Source: Acidimicrobiales bacterium
Lineage (GTDB): Bacteria; Actinomycetota; Acidimicrobiia; Acidimicrobiales; SZUA-35
Direction of reading: 5' to 3'
Assembly: GCA_028285495.1 (NCBI GenBank)
Contig: JANQPB010000004.1
Span: 1-64,000 of the forward strand
Length of the DNA stretch: 64,000 bases
The translations under genes and the position numbers were made by a program. Shown in pieces: positions 45,450 to 53,885 of this stretch (position 1 is the stretch's first letter; each line of letters opens with the position of its first letter). A model generated the notes under the pieces. That model was not told where the DNA came from. It saw nothing but the letters and a program-made list of their open reading frames with translations, and did not search any database.

Positions 45450-47674
45450 CAGAAGCTGCCCTCCTGGGCCCGGTCGATGCCCTTGGTCAGGATCAGGTCC
45501 TCGTGCAGCTCCATCCAGATGTCGTGGTAGCTGTCGCACATCACGCCGGTGAGGCCCTTCGGGTCGCCGGCCTCGACTCGGGCCCTGGCCGAACCGAGGC
45601 GCACGCCGTAGCCCGCCATCCAGGGAACGAGGGCCCCGACGGCGGCCACGACCGGCTGAGCCCGGTCGTCGAGCTCGCCGAGCCTGGCCACGATGGCGGC
45701 GTCGTAGTCGGCGTCGGCGTGATCGTTCGGCTCGCCGTCGCGGAGCTGCCAGTCGGTGCACAGCTGCTTGAAGGCGTCGTTGATGGCGAGGAACTCGTCG
45801 TAGGGGATGGCGTCGAGGTCGAGGCCGTCGATCGCCGCGGCCAGCTCGGGGCCGTGGCCCTCCCGGCCCTCGGCGCTGAGCAACCACATCGATCGTGGCT
45901 CCATGAAGGTGGCGTGGCCCCGCTCGACCAGCCCGTCGAGCTCCGGTCGGATCCGATCCGGGCTGACGCCGGCGAGGGCGGCCACCGCCTCGGCCCCGGC
46001 CATGCCCTTGATCCGCAGGGCGTGCAGGGCCCGGAAGGCGAGGTCGTCTGGCGTGGAGGCGCCGGTGCCGGCCCCGGCCTCGGTCCGGGCCGCTCCGGCC
46101 GGGTCATCGCTCCCCGGCCCGGCCGAGTCCTCGGGGTGCAGGTCGAGCTCGGTCGCCCAGCTGCGGATCGTGGTCACCTCCGGGGCCTCGGTGCCGGCCG
46201 TTGCCGCCCGGCCGATGAGCAGCCTCCCGGCATGGCCGTCGACCGTCACGACGGTGCCGGCCTCCAGGTGCCCGGCCGGCGTCTCGACGCCGGTGGCGTC
46301 GACCTCGGCCTCCGCTGCGCCGACGACGGCGGGGATCCCCCACTCCCTGGCAACCAGGGCGGCGTGGCTGACGAGGCCGCCGAGCGTGGTGAAGAGACCC
46401 TTGGCCACGGCCATGCCGTGCACGTCGGCCGGGGACGTCTCCCGCCTGGCCAGGACGACGTCGATCCCCTGATCGCTCAGCTCGACCGCCCGGTCGGGGT
46501 CGAGCACCAGGACCCCGCTCCCCCGCCCAGGCGATGCCGCCAAGCCGGTGGCCGCCACCGGCAGGGTCTCGGCGTCGGACTCGTCGGCGATCGTCGGTGG
46601 GTCGTCGAGGTAGCGGCGGCAGCGCTCGACGGCCTCGGCGTGGTCGACGGGGAACGCCGGGTCCTCGGCCATGTCGATGGCGACCCGGAAGGCCGCGAGC
46701 GGGCTGCGCTTGCCCCGCCTGGCCTGCAGCAGCCACAGCCGCCCCCGCTCGACGGTGAACTCGATGTCGACCATGTCGCGGTAGCGCCGCTCGAGCAGCT
46801 CGGCGATCCGATCGAGCTCGGCGGCGATGTCGGGCCAGCGCCGGCCGAGAGCATCGAGGGTCTCGGTGAGTCTGGTGCCGGCGACGACGTCCTCGCCCTG
46901 GGCCCGGAGCAGGAAGTCGCCCATCAGGCCCGGCTCGCCGCTGGTCGGGTTGCGGGTGAACGCCACGCCGGTGCCCGAGCGGTCGCCGAGGTTGCCGAAG
47001 ACCATGGCCTGGACCGTTGCGGCCGTGCCGATCTCGTGGTCGATCCCCTCGACCTCGCGGTAGCGGATGGCCCGCGGTGCGTTCCAGCTCTCGAACACGA
47101 CCCGGACGGCCTGGGCGATCTGGGTCCGTGGATCGGTCGGCACGTCGAAGCCCTCGGCCCGCAGGGCCCCGGCCACCTCGTCCGGCGTCCCCGTGCCCGC
47201 CGCCGTGGCCAGGATCTCGCGGGGCGCACCGAGCACGATCTCGGCGTAGCCGAGCAGGGCCCGGCGGCGGGTGTCGGCGGCGAAAGCCGGATCGCCGGTG
47301 AGGGCGGCCATGGCGTGCTCGACGGTCGGGTTCATGCCCAGGTTGAGGACGGTGTCCATCATCCCCGGCATCGAGACCTGGGCCCCCGATCGCACACTGA
47401 CCAGCAGAGGCGCCGTCGGTGATCCGAGGGACTTGCCGGTCGCGGCCTCGAGGGCGGTCAGCTCGGTGGCGATCGCCCGGTCGAAGTCGTCGGCCCAGCC
47501 CCCGGCGAGGAAGGAGCGGCAGGCCTCGGTGGTGATGGTGAAGCCGGGCGGGACCGGGAGCTCGAGGGCGGTCATCTCGGCCAGGCCGGCGCCCTTCCCG
47601 CCGAGGGCGGCGATCGGGTCGTCCAGGTCGGACCGATCGGCGTCGAACGCATAGGTCAGCCGCGTGGCGTTCAC
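45449..47674 (-). CDS. PPDK-like enzyme: ATP-grasp + phosphohistidine domain, no PEP barrel
   Basis: The protein has 741 aa. The N-terminal ATP-binding part is clear (LGGKGAGLAEMTALELPVPPG, VSVRSGAQVSMPGMMDT and NPTSGEPGLMGDF). The swivelling domain has GGLVSHAALVAR with the phospho-accepting His437. The TIM barrel that handles pyruvate and PEP in true PPDK is absent. From about residue 500 there is instead a winged-helix-like segment and a helical domain of about 240 residues ending near QEGSF. It therefore probably phosphorylates something other than pyruvate. GTG 47674 has GGGGAG upstream. It leads an operon with the YwrD-type gene. Confidence 0.85.
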   Translation of the reverse strand: MNATRLTYAFDADRSDLDDPIAALGGKGAGLAEMTALELPVPPGFTITTEACRSFLAGGWADDFDRAIATELTALEAATGKSLGSPTAPLLVSVRSGAQVSMPGMMDTVLNLGMNPTVEHAMAALTGDPAFAADTRRRALLGYAEIVLGAPREILATAAGTGTPDEVAGALRAEGFDVPTDPRTQIAQAVRVVFESWNAPRAIRYREVEGIDHEIGTAATVQAMVFGNLGDRSGTGVAFTRNPTSGEPGLMGDFLLRAQGEDVVAGTRLTETLDALGRRWPDIAAELDRIAELLERRYRDMVDIEFTVERGRLWLLQARRGKRSPLAAFRVAIDMAEDPAFPVDHAEAVERCRRYLDDPPTIADESDAETLPVAATGLAASPGRGSGVLVLDPDRAVELSDQGIDVVLARRETSPADVHGMAVAKGLFTTLGGLVSHAALVAREWGIPAVVGAAEAEVDATGVETPAGHLEAGTVVTVDGHAGRLLIGRAATAGTEAPEVTTIRSWATELDLHPEDSAGPGSDDPAGAARTEAGAGTGASTPDDLAFRALHALRIKGMAGAEAVAALAGVSPDRIRPELDGLVERGHATFMEPRSMWLLSAEGREGHGPELAAAIDGLDLDAIPYDEFLAINDAFKQLCTDWQLRDGEPNDHADADYDAAIVARLGELDDRAQPVVAAVGALVPWMAGYGVRLGSARARVEAGDPKGLTGVMCDSYHDIWMELHEDLILTKGIDRAQEGSF

Positions 47675-47706
47675 CTCGTCATCTCCCCTGGGTCTTCCCC
47701 CGACTC

Positions 47707-47727
47707 GTCGACCGGCCGCCGGTCGAC
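47707..47727 (-). promoter_or_regulatory. Leader hairpin of the PPDK-like operon
   Basis: A perfect 9-bp inverted repeat GTCGACCGG-CCG-CCGGTCGAC lies 33 nt before GTG 47674. A GATACT box at 47752-47757 (minus strand) could place the start upstream of it, making it part of the 5' leader. Confidence 0.45.
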
Positions 47728-47792
47728 CGGTCCCCTCCGCTGTGGGGACCCAGTATCGGGCACGGCGTCGACCGCCGCACAGTTTGGCGGCG

Positions 47793-47813
47793 GGGGCGGC
47801 CCGCGGCCGCCCC
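47793..47813 (-). terminator. Terminator of the pentapeptide-channel gene
   Basis: A perfect 9-bp stem GGGGCGGCC/GGCCGCCCC with a 3-nt loop, 3 bases after the stop codon. Confidence 0.6.
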
Positions 47814-47816
47814 GTG

Positions 47817-48902
47817 CTACCCCGCCCGCCTCGCCATCTTGTCCGACAGGATGCTCATCATCCCGCCGAGGCTGAGGTAGCCCAGGATCACCTCCGACAT
47901 CACCAGGACCTCGCCGAGGGCCGACGTCGGCGTCACGTCGCCGAAGCCGAGGGTGGTGAAGGTCACGATGCTGAAGTAGACGGGCGAGAGCGGTCCGTCG
48001 TGACCGCCCCACTCGATGTCGACGAGGTTGTAGAGGGCGGCGTAGCTGAGGGCGATCAGGGTCGACCACAGGGTCCAGCGCAACAGCGAACGCCCGCAGT
48101 CGGAGGTCGCCCACCAGAGGTGGTAGAGGACCTCGTGCCAGCGCGACTGGGACCGGAACTCGTGGATGTAGTTGACGTCCTGGATGTGGCGACGCACGTT
48201 CCAGGCGCCGGTGAAGTCGGCGTCGGTGATGTCGGCGGCGATCCAGTCGCTCTCGCCGTAGTTGGCGACGTGTCGGAGGCGGGCGCCGCGCAGGTCGGCG
48301 TCCCGGAACGAGGCACCGGCGACGTCGGCGCCGGCGAGGTCGGCCCCGCTCATCCGACAGGCGGAGAAGTCGGTGCCGACCAGGACGGTGTCGACGAGGC
48401 TGGCCCCGATCAGCTCGGCCGCCCGGAACTCGGCCTGGGAGAGGTCGGCGCCGTTGAAGCTGGCGCCGTCGCAGCGAGCCCCGAAGAACACGGCCTCGGC
48501 GGCGGTCGCCTCCAGCAGGGCGGCGTTGGTCATGTTGGTGTTGGCCAGATCGGCCCCGGACAGCTCGGCCCCGAGCAGCTCGGCCCCCGACAGGTCGACG
48601 TCGCGCAACTGGGCGCCGGTCAGATCGGTCCGGACCAGCCTGGCGCCGGTGAGCGTGCAACTGATGAGCTCGGCGTACGACAGGTCGGCGCCGCTCAGGT
48701 CGAGACCGGACAGGTCGATGCCCTCGAGGGCTGCGCCAGCGAGCTGCAGGGGCTCGTCTGCGGCCGGGAACCGCTCACCGTCGTCGCGCCGGGCCATCAG
48801 CTCGGCCAGTTCCGGTGGCGGGGTGATGCCAAGGCCGGCGCCGGGATCACCGATGGCACCGGCCGGCGACCCACCCCACGCTGCGATCGGCGACGAGTCC
48901 AT
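47817..48902 (-). CDS. Pentapeptide-repeat protein fused to a two-pass potassium channel
   Basis: The protein has 361 aa from ATG 48902, which has GGAGG 3 nt upstream and clears the neighbouring gene. Residues about 60-225 are A(D/N)LxX pentapeptide repeats (DLSGADLSYAEL and so on) that should form a right-handed square beta-helix. Residues about 250-355 are two membrane helices flanking a pore loop with the selectivity filter TLGFGD (317-322). No RCK or cyclic-nucleotide domain is present, so the beta-helix may be the regulatory part. Similar fusions occur in a few bacteria, but their role is not known to me. Confidence 0.87.
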   Translation of the reverse strand: MDSSPIAAWGGSPAGAIGDPGAGLGITPPPELAELMARRDDGERFPAADEPLQLAGAALEGIDLSGLDLSGADLSYAELISCTLTGARLVRTDLTGAQLRDVDLSGAELLGAELSGADLANTNMTNAALLEATAAEAVFFGARCDGASFNGADLSQAEFRAAELIGASLVDTVLVGTDFSACRMSGADLAGADVAGASFRDADLRGARLRHVANYGESDWIAADITDADFTGAWNVRRHIQDVNYIHEFRSQSRWHEVLYHLWWATSDCGRSLLRWTLWSTLIALSYAALYNLVDIEWGGHDGPLSPVYFSIVTFTTLGFGDVTPTSALGEVLVMSEVILGYLSLGGMMSILSDKMARRAG

Positions 48903-49006
48903 GGGCCTCCGATCGGCCGTCGAGGGCCAACGTTGAACACTCGGAGCGACGTCCGGGTCGGCGGGCACGCCTGGCGCCACGCCGGCCCCGGTCGAGCGCC
49001 CGCTGG

Positions 49007-50254
49007 TCAGTAGGCGTACTGATCGACTCGGCTCTGAGCCTGGGTCAGACCCTTGCCCCGCAGCACCGTCGGGTCGAGCCACCGGTCGATGGCCTCGGGC
49101 ACCCAGTCGACGGCCAGGCGATCGGCGTGCTCGACCACGGCCGCCCGGTCGAGCCAGCTGGCGTCACGGTACGGCACCGGGAAGCCCTGCCCGGTGAGGG
49201 TGTAGGCGTAGACCCGGCAGAGGTGATCACCCTCCGGGAAGTCGCCGACGTAGGACACCCACGGCAGCTCGATGGCAACCCGATCCCGGACCGAGGCGGC
49301 GAGCGAGGCGATGTAGTTGCCGACGTCCCAGTCGGGGATGGCCCGCTCGACCACGGCCGGTCCACCGGGGAGGGTGGCGGGGGTCGACTCGTCGCCTTCG
49401 CCATCGACGACGAGGAACTCGTGGTCGTCCGGCCCCCGCATGAGGAGCAGCCGGGTGGTGGCGACCGGGCGGTCGCTGTGCACCGCCAACAGCTCACGAT
49501 TCGCCGGGGCGAGGGCCGCATGGACGTCGTCGTCGAACAGGAAGTAGCCGGTGGCCGGTGGCGCATCGGCGGCGGCGTACTTGTTGAAGGCCCCGATGCG
49601 GTGGCGGTCGGACCGGTTGCCGTCGGCCCGGTGCCAGAGATGCATGTTCATCACCAGCAGGTCGCCCCGCCGCAGATCGGGGTCGACGTAGTCGTCCTCG
49701 GCCGGTCGCACCGGCGGGGCCACGCACTGCGGTCGCTCGGGACCGTCGGTCACCCGTTCGAGGTGATGGGAGCCGGGGGCGACGAGGAGGCGGCCGGCCT
49801 CGGCGTCGAAGTCGCAGAACGGCACGATCGTGAACAGCCAGTCCATCGACGAGCCGACGGGCCGCCACCGCTTGTAGTCGTTGTGGGACGGGATGCCGGC
49901 GCCGCCCGGTGTCCGGTCGTAGAGCACGAAGGCCGTCAGCCGGGGCGGGGCTCCGAGGGCGGCGGCCGCGGCCGCCGTGATCGTCGGGTGCTGGGCCAGA
50001 TCCGCGAGGTCGGGGTCCTTGGCCGCGTTCAGGGCCAGGGTGTAGCGGCCGGGCTCGGGCCAGGTCGGGGCCGCCGGGTCGAGCGTGCCGTCGAGCGGCG
50101 GGTTGCGGGCCAGCGCCTCCTCCCACCGGACGATGTCGGCGTCGTCGATCGCACCCCGGAGCACCAGGAAGCCGTCCCGCCGGTAGTCGGCGAGCTGCGA
50201 CTCGGTCAGCGGCGACGGGATCGGTGGCGGCTCGGTCGGTGGGGAGGTCGCCAT
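49007..50254 (-). CDS. Phytanoyl-CoA dioxygenase (PhyH) family protein
   Basis: The protein has 415 aa. It is an Fe(II)/2-oxoglutarate oxygenase. The metal ligands are visible as SHND (His124, Asp126) and LWH (His208), with an Arg for 2-oxoglutarate in DRHRIGAFN. The N-terminus LTESQLADYRRDGFLVLRG is typical. The C-terminal 150 residues are not part of the common domain. ATG 50254 is chosen since it follows the end of the amidohydrolase gene by 16 bases. It probably acts with its neighbours on a hydrophobic acid or a small ester, but the substrate is unknown. Confidence 0.85.
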   Translation of the reverse strand: MATSPPTEPPPIPSPLTESQLADYRRDGFLVLRGAIDDADIVRWEEALARNPPLDGTLDPAAPTWPEPGRYTLALNAAKDPDLADLAQHPTITAAAAAALGAPPRLTAFVLYDRTPGGAGIPSHNDYKRWRPVGSSMDWLFTIVPFCDFDAEAGRLLVAPGSHHLERVTDGPERPQCVAPPVRPAEDDYVDPDLRRGDLLVMNMHLWHRADGNRSDRHRIGAFNKYAAADAPPATGYFLFDDDVHAALAPANRELLAVHSDRPVATTRLLLMRGPDDHEFLVVDGEGDESTPATLPGGPAVVERAIPDWDVGNYIASLAASVRDRVAIELPWVSYVGDFPEGDHLCRVYAYTLTGQGFPVPYRDASWLDRAAVVEHADRLAVDWVPEAIDRWLDPTVLRGKGLTQAQSRVDQYAY

Positions 50255-50270
50255 GCCGGGGCCAGACCGA

Positions 50271-51449
50271 TCACGCAGCGGGGAAGACGTCGTTGAGCCG
50301 GTACAGCTCGATGGCGTTGCCGCCGAGGATGGCGGCAACGTCGTCGGGTGGCAGCGCCGCCGTCTGCTCGGCCAGCATGTGCTGGGAGTAGGGCCAGGTC
50401 GAGTCGCTGTGGGGGAAGTCGTTGGCCCACATCAGCTGCTTGGCCTCGATCAGGCCGGCCTCGGCCATGCGGAAGGCCGACCAGTCGTCCTGGAAGGTCA
50501 GCTTCACGTGGTCGGTCATGTACTCGCTCGGCTTGCGCTGCAGCTCGGGCCCTCCCCCGCCGAGCCAGGTCCGGTGCCGATTGTAGGCGTGGTCCATCCG
50601 GTAGGCGAAGTGCGGGGCCCAGCCGGCGTCGGCCTCGACGCAGACGATCCGGAGGTCGGGCCGACGATCGAAGACGCCTCCGAACACGAAGGTGCCGATC
50701 AGGTCCTGGTTGCCGCGGATGATCGACATGAACGTGTTCAGCTTCGGGCCACGGGGCCGGTAGTCACGCCCGGTGAGGATGTGGAACGACAGCACCAGGC
50801 CAAGCTCGTCGGCCGCGGCGTAGAAGTCGTCCCAGGACGGGTCGTCGTAGTCGGGTCCGTCGTCGTAGGCCGGGCCCGGGGTACCGGGCAACATGACCCC
50901 ACGCAGACCGGCGGCGGCGATCGCCTCCAGGTCCGCGATGCCCTCGTCCTGGGTGCGGAGCGCCGACTGCCCGAGGCCGAAGAGCCGTTCGGGGGCGACG
51001 GCGCAGTACTCGGCGATCCACCGGTTGTAGCCGTCGAAGAGCGCCTTCTTCAGGTCGAGGTCGTCGTGGTTGCAGAGCAGCATCCCGACCGACGGGTAGA
51101 TGACCTCGCCATCGAGCCCGTCCCGGCGCTGGGCCTCGACCCTGGCCTCGGCGTCCCAACCGGCCCGGTGGAGGCCGTCGAACGGCGTGCCCTTCATCGC
51201 CAGCTTGCTCGACTGCCGGCCGGCCGCCGAGTGCAGGCCCATGTGGATCTTGGCCCGCATCCCCGGCACGTGGAACGTCGCTCCGTCCGGCGGCTCGTCG
51301 ACGAGGTACGGCGCCCGGTCGCGATAGGCCGGGTCGACGTGGTCGACATAGGTCCACCCGGGTTCGGTGATGTGGGAGTCGGCCGAGATGATCGGGGTGT
51401 CGATCACCCGTGGCGCGCTCTCCACGTGGTCGTCGGTGGCCAGGGCCAT
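50271..51449 (-). CDS. Amidohydrolase family protein (amidohydrolase 2, metal dependent)
   Basis: The protein has 392 aa. The metal site begins with ADSHITEP (Asp24, His26), continues with LSFHILTGR and ends with ANDFPHSDSTWPYS, the pattern of the ACMSD-like amidohydrolase 2 family. Members hydrolyse or decarboxylate cyclic acids. ATG 51449 follows AGGGGG about 7 nt upstream. It is upstream of the PhyH gene in the same direction and divergent from the CoA-transferase at 51674. Confidence 0.9.
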   Translation of the reverse strand: MALATDDHVESAPRVIDTPIISADSHITEPGWTYVDHVDPAYRDRAPYLVDEPPDGATFHVPGMRAKIHMGLHSAAGRQSSKLAMKGTPFDGLHRAGWDAEARVEAQRRDGLDGEVIYPSVGMLLCNHDDLDLKKALFDGYNRWIAEYCAVAPERLFGLGQSALRTQDEGIADLEAIAAAGLRGVMLPGTPGPAYDDGPDYDDPSWDDFYAAADELGLVLSFHILTGRDYRPRGPKLNTFMSIIRGNQDLIGTFVFGGVFDRRPDLRIVCVEADAGWAPHFAYRMDHAYNRHRTWLGGGGPELQRKPSEYMTDHVKLTFQDDWSAFRMAEAGLIEAKQLMWANDFPHSDSTWPYSQHMLAEQTAALPPDDVAAILGGNAIELYRLNDVFPAA

Positions 51450-51673
51450 GGCGGTTCCCCCTTGGACTCGCCTCACGTGATGGCGGCTCGAGCGGCGTGT
51501 CGCCGGCTCTCCCCCGATCGCGACCTTACCTGGGGCCCGATGACGGGAAAATTCGACGACCGGCGCACGACGCGGTCGTCCGGCCCCAGCCGCGCCCGCT
51601 GCGACCTTGCGGCCGGCCGCCCCCGGGCGCGACGCTCTGGCTCCGTGCGACGGGCGGACAGGGGGACGACGAC

Positions 51674-52879
51674 GTGGACAACGAGAGCGACGGCGAGGCT
51701 CCACTCGCCGGGATCCGGGTCGTCGAGCTGTCGATGTACGTGCAGGGGCCGGTGGCCGGCCTGACACTGGCCGCCCTCGGGGCCGACGTCGTCAAGATCG
51801 AGCGGGTCGACCACGCCGACCAGATGCGCACCTTCCGCAGCGTGTTCGGCGTCGAGTTCGACGATCGCGGTCGGGAGTGGCTCTTCGCCTCGCTCAACCG
51901 CAACAAGCGGGCGGTGTCGATCGACATCGCCTCCGAGGCCGGGCGACCGGTCTTCCACCGGATGATCGAGCGGGCCGATGCCTTCGTCACCAACATGCGG
52001 ACCGACGGGCTGGCCCGCCTCGGGGCCGACCCCGATGCCCTGTTCGGGGTCAACCCGCAGCTGATCTACTGCCGGGGCGCCGGCTTCGGCCTGCGGGGCC
52101 CGCTGGCCGACGACCCCTGCCAGGACACGGTCGGCATGGCCTTCGGCGGGTTCATGGACACGACCTCACCGGACGGGACCCCCAACTACCCGCCCGGCTC
52201 GATGAGCGACATCCTCACCGGGACCAACATGGCCTCGGCGGTGATGGCCGGGCTGCTCAAGCGGGCCAGGACCGGGAGGGGCTGCGTGGTCGGCACCTCG
52301 CAGACCCAGTCGCTGCTGTGGCTCCAGTCCCAGGTGGTCGGTCTCGCCGCCAGTCTCGGCACCCGCATGGAGCGGTTCCGGCCCGAGTCGACGACCAACC
52401 CGCTGTTCACCACCTACCCGACGGCCGACGGCTGGATCGCCGTCGCCGCGCTCCGCCGCAACCAGTGGCCCGACATCGCCAGGGCCGTCGGGCTGGAGCA
52501 CCTGCTCGACGATCCCCGCTTCGAGGATCTGTTCACGGTGATCGACCATCGCGACGACTTCCGGCCCCTGTTCGCCGCCCACCTCGCCGGCGGCACGACC
52601 GCCCACTGGTGGGAGCGGCTGCGCAAGGCCGACATCTGGGTCGCACCGGTCCATGCCGTCGACCAGCTCGCCGACGACGACCACATCCGATCGAACGACT
52701 ACCTGGTCGACTTCGACGACGGGTTCACCGGACCGCCGGCACCGTTCGAGGTCGACGACTGGCGAGGGGCTCGGGGCCGGGCCGGCGACTTCGGCGAGCA
52801 CACCGACGAGGTCCTCGGCGAGCTCGGGTTCGACGACGACGAGATCCTGTCGCTCAAGGCCTCGGGGGCGGTGTGGTGA
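51674..52879 (+). CDS. CaiB/BaiF-family CoA-transferase
   Basis: The protein has 401 aa from GTG 51674 (GGGGGA upstream). It has GIRVVELSMYVQGPVAGLTL, LGADVVKIERVDHADQMR, LNRNKRAVSIDIASEAG and CRGAGFGLRGPLADDP. The catalytic Asp is in QDTVGMAFGGFM. It differs clearly from the CoA-transferase at 42546. It overlaps the next gene by GTGA, so CoA activation and an LLM oxidoreductase are made together. Confidence 0.9.
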   Translation: MDNESDGEAPLAGIRVVELSMYVQGPVAGLTLAALGADVVKIERVDHADQMRTFRSVFGVEFDDRGREWLFASLNRNKRAVSIDIASEAGRPVFHRMIERADAFVTNMRTDGLARLGADPDALFGVNPQLIYCRGAGFGLRGPLADDPCQDTVGMAFGGFMDTTSPDGTPNYPPGSMSDILTGTNMASAVMAGLLKRARTGRGCVVGTSQTQSLLWLQSQVVGLAASLGTRMERFRPESTTNPLFTTYPTADGWIAVAALRRNQWPDIARAVGLEHLLDDPRFEDLFTVIDHRDDFRPLFAAHLAGGTTAHWWERLRKADIWVAPVHAVDQLADDDHIRSNDYLVDFDDGFTGPPAPFEVDDWRGARGRAGDFGEHTDEVLGELGFDDDEILSLKASGAVW

Positions 52880-53811
52880 GCGGATCGGGTCTGCGGGTCG
52901 GCTTCTCGACGCCGCCCGATTTCTGGTCGCTGTCGGCCGACGCCAGGCGCGCCCGGCTGGCCGCGGCCGCCGACGCCGGGTTCGACCACGTGTTCTGCGC
53001 CGACCATGTCAGCTTCCACGGCGGCCACGGGGCCGACGGGCTGATCCACCTGGCGTCGATGGCGGCGACCGAGCCCCGACTGGCCGTCGAGGTCGGGGTC
53101 TTCCTGCTCGCCCTCCGCCACCCGATGGTGGCGGCCCGCCAGATCGCCAGCCTGGCCGAGACCGCCCCCGGCCGGGTGACGATCGGGGTCGGGGTCGGGG
53201 GCGAGGACCGCCACGAGATCGAGGTCTGCGAGATCGACCCGGCCACCCGGGGGCGGCGGACCGACGTGGCCATCGACCTGGTGCGGCGCCTGCTGGCCGG
53301 CGAGACCGTCGACGGCGACGGCGAGTTCTACCACTTCACCGCTGGCAGGATCCGACCATGCCCCGACCCCCCGGTGCCCCTCGTCGTCGGCGGTCGATCG
53401 AACGCCGCGGTGCGTCGGGCCGGTCGGCTCGGCGACGGCTGGCTCGGCACGTGGTGCTCGCCTCGCCGCTTCGCCGAGGCCGTCGCCATGGCCGAGCGGG
53501 AGGCCGGGGCCGCCGGCCGAACCGGCGTGGCCTGGCGTCACGGCCTGCAGCTGTGGGTCGGGGTCGGCGACGACCCCGACGACGGGCGCCGTCACGTCGG
53601 GCCGGCGATGGAGTCGTTCTACCGGATCCCCTTCGAGGCCTTCGCCCGGTACACGCCGTCCGGCACGGCGGCGCAGATCGCCGAGCAGCTCCAGCCCTAC
53701 GTCGACGCCGGCGCCCGGGTGCTGAACCTGACCCCGATCGGCACCGACCCCGACGCTGCGCTCGAGGCTGCGGCGGCCATCCGGGGCGAGCTGACGCTGC
53801 CGCCCGGCTGA
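52876..53811 (+). CDS. LLM-class flavin/F420-dependent oxidoreductase
   Basis: The protein has 311 aa. It has a TIM-barrel luciferase-like fold with LRVGFSTPPDFWSL, DAGFDHVFCADHVSF, EVGVFLLALRHPMVAARQ, GRVTIGVGVGGEDRHE and LVVGGRSNAAVRRAGRLGDGW. GTG 52876 overlaps the CoA-transferase stop by GTGA. The cofactor (FMN or F420) cannot be decided, and the substrate is presumably an acyl-CoA-type or ring compound given the cluster. Confidence 0.88.
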   Translation: MSGSGLRVGFSTPPDFWSLSADARRARLAAAADAGFDHVFCADHVSFHGGHGADGLIHLASMAATEPRLAVEVGVFLLALRHPMVAARQIASLAETAPGRVTIGVGVGGEDRHEIEVCEIDPATRGRRTDVAIDLVRRLLAGETVDGDGEFYHFTAGRIRPCPDPPVPLVVGGRSNAAVRRAGRLGDGWLGTWCSPRRFAEAVAMAEREAGAAGRTGVAWRHGLQLWVGVGDDPDDGRRHVGPAMESFYRIPFEAFARYTPSGTAAQIAEQLQPYVDAGARVLNLTPIGTDPDAALEAAAAIRGELTLPPG

Positions 53812-53843
53812 GGGCCGGGCTCGCCGACGGCGCCGGCGCCAAC

Positions 53844-53849
53844 TACGGT
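53844..53849 (+). promoter_or_regulatory. Candidate -10 box of the nitroreductase gene
   Basis: TACGGT, about 37 nt before ATG 53886, which also has AGGGGG upstream. Confidence 0.3.
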
Positions 53850-53885
53850 CCCGCTCGGGGAGTCGGACGAGCAGGGGGTACACAC

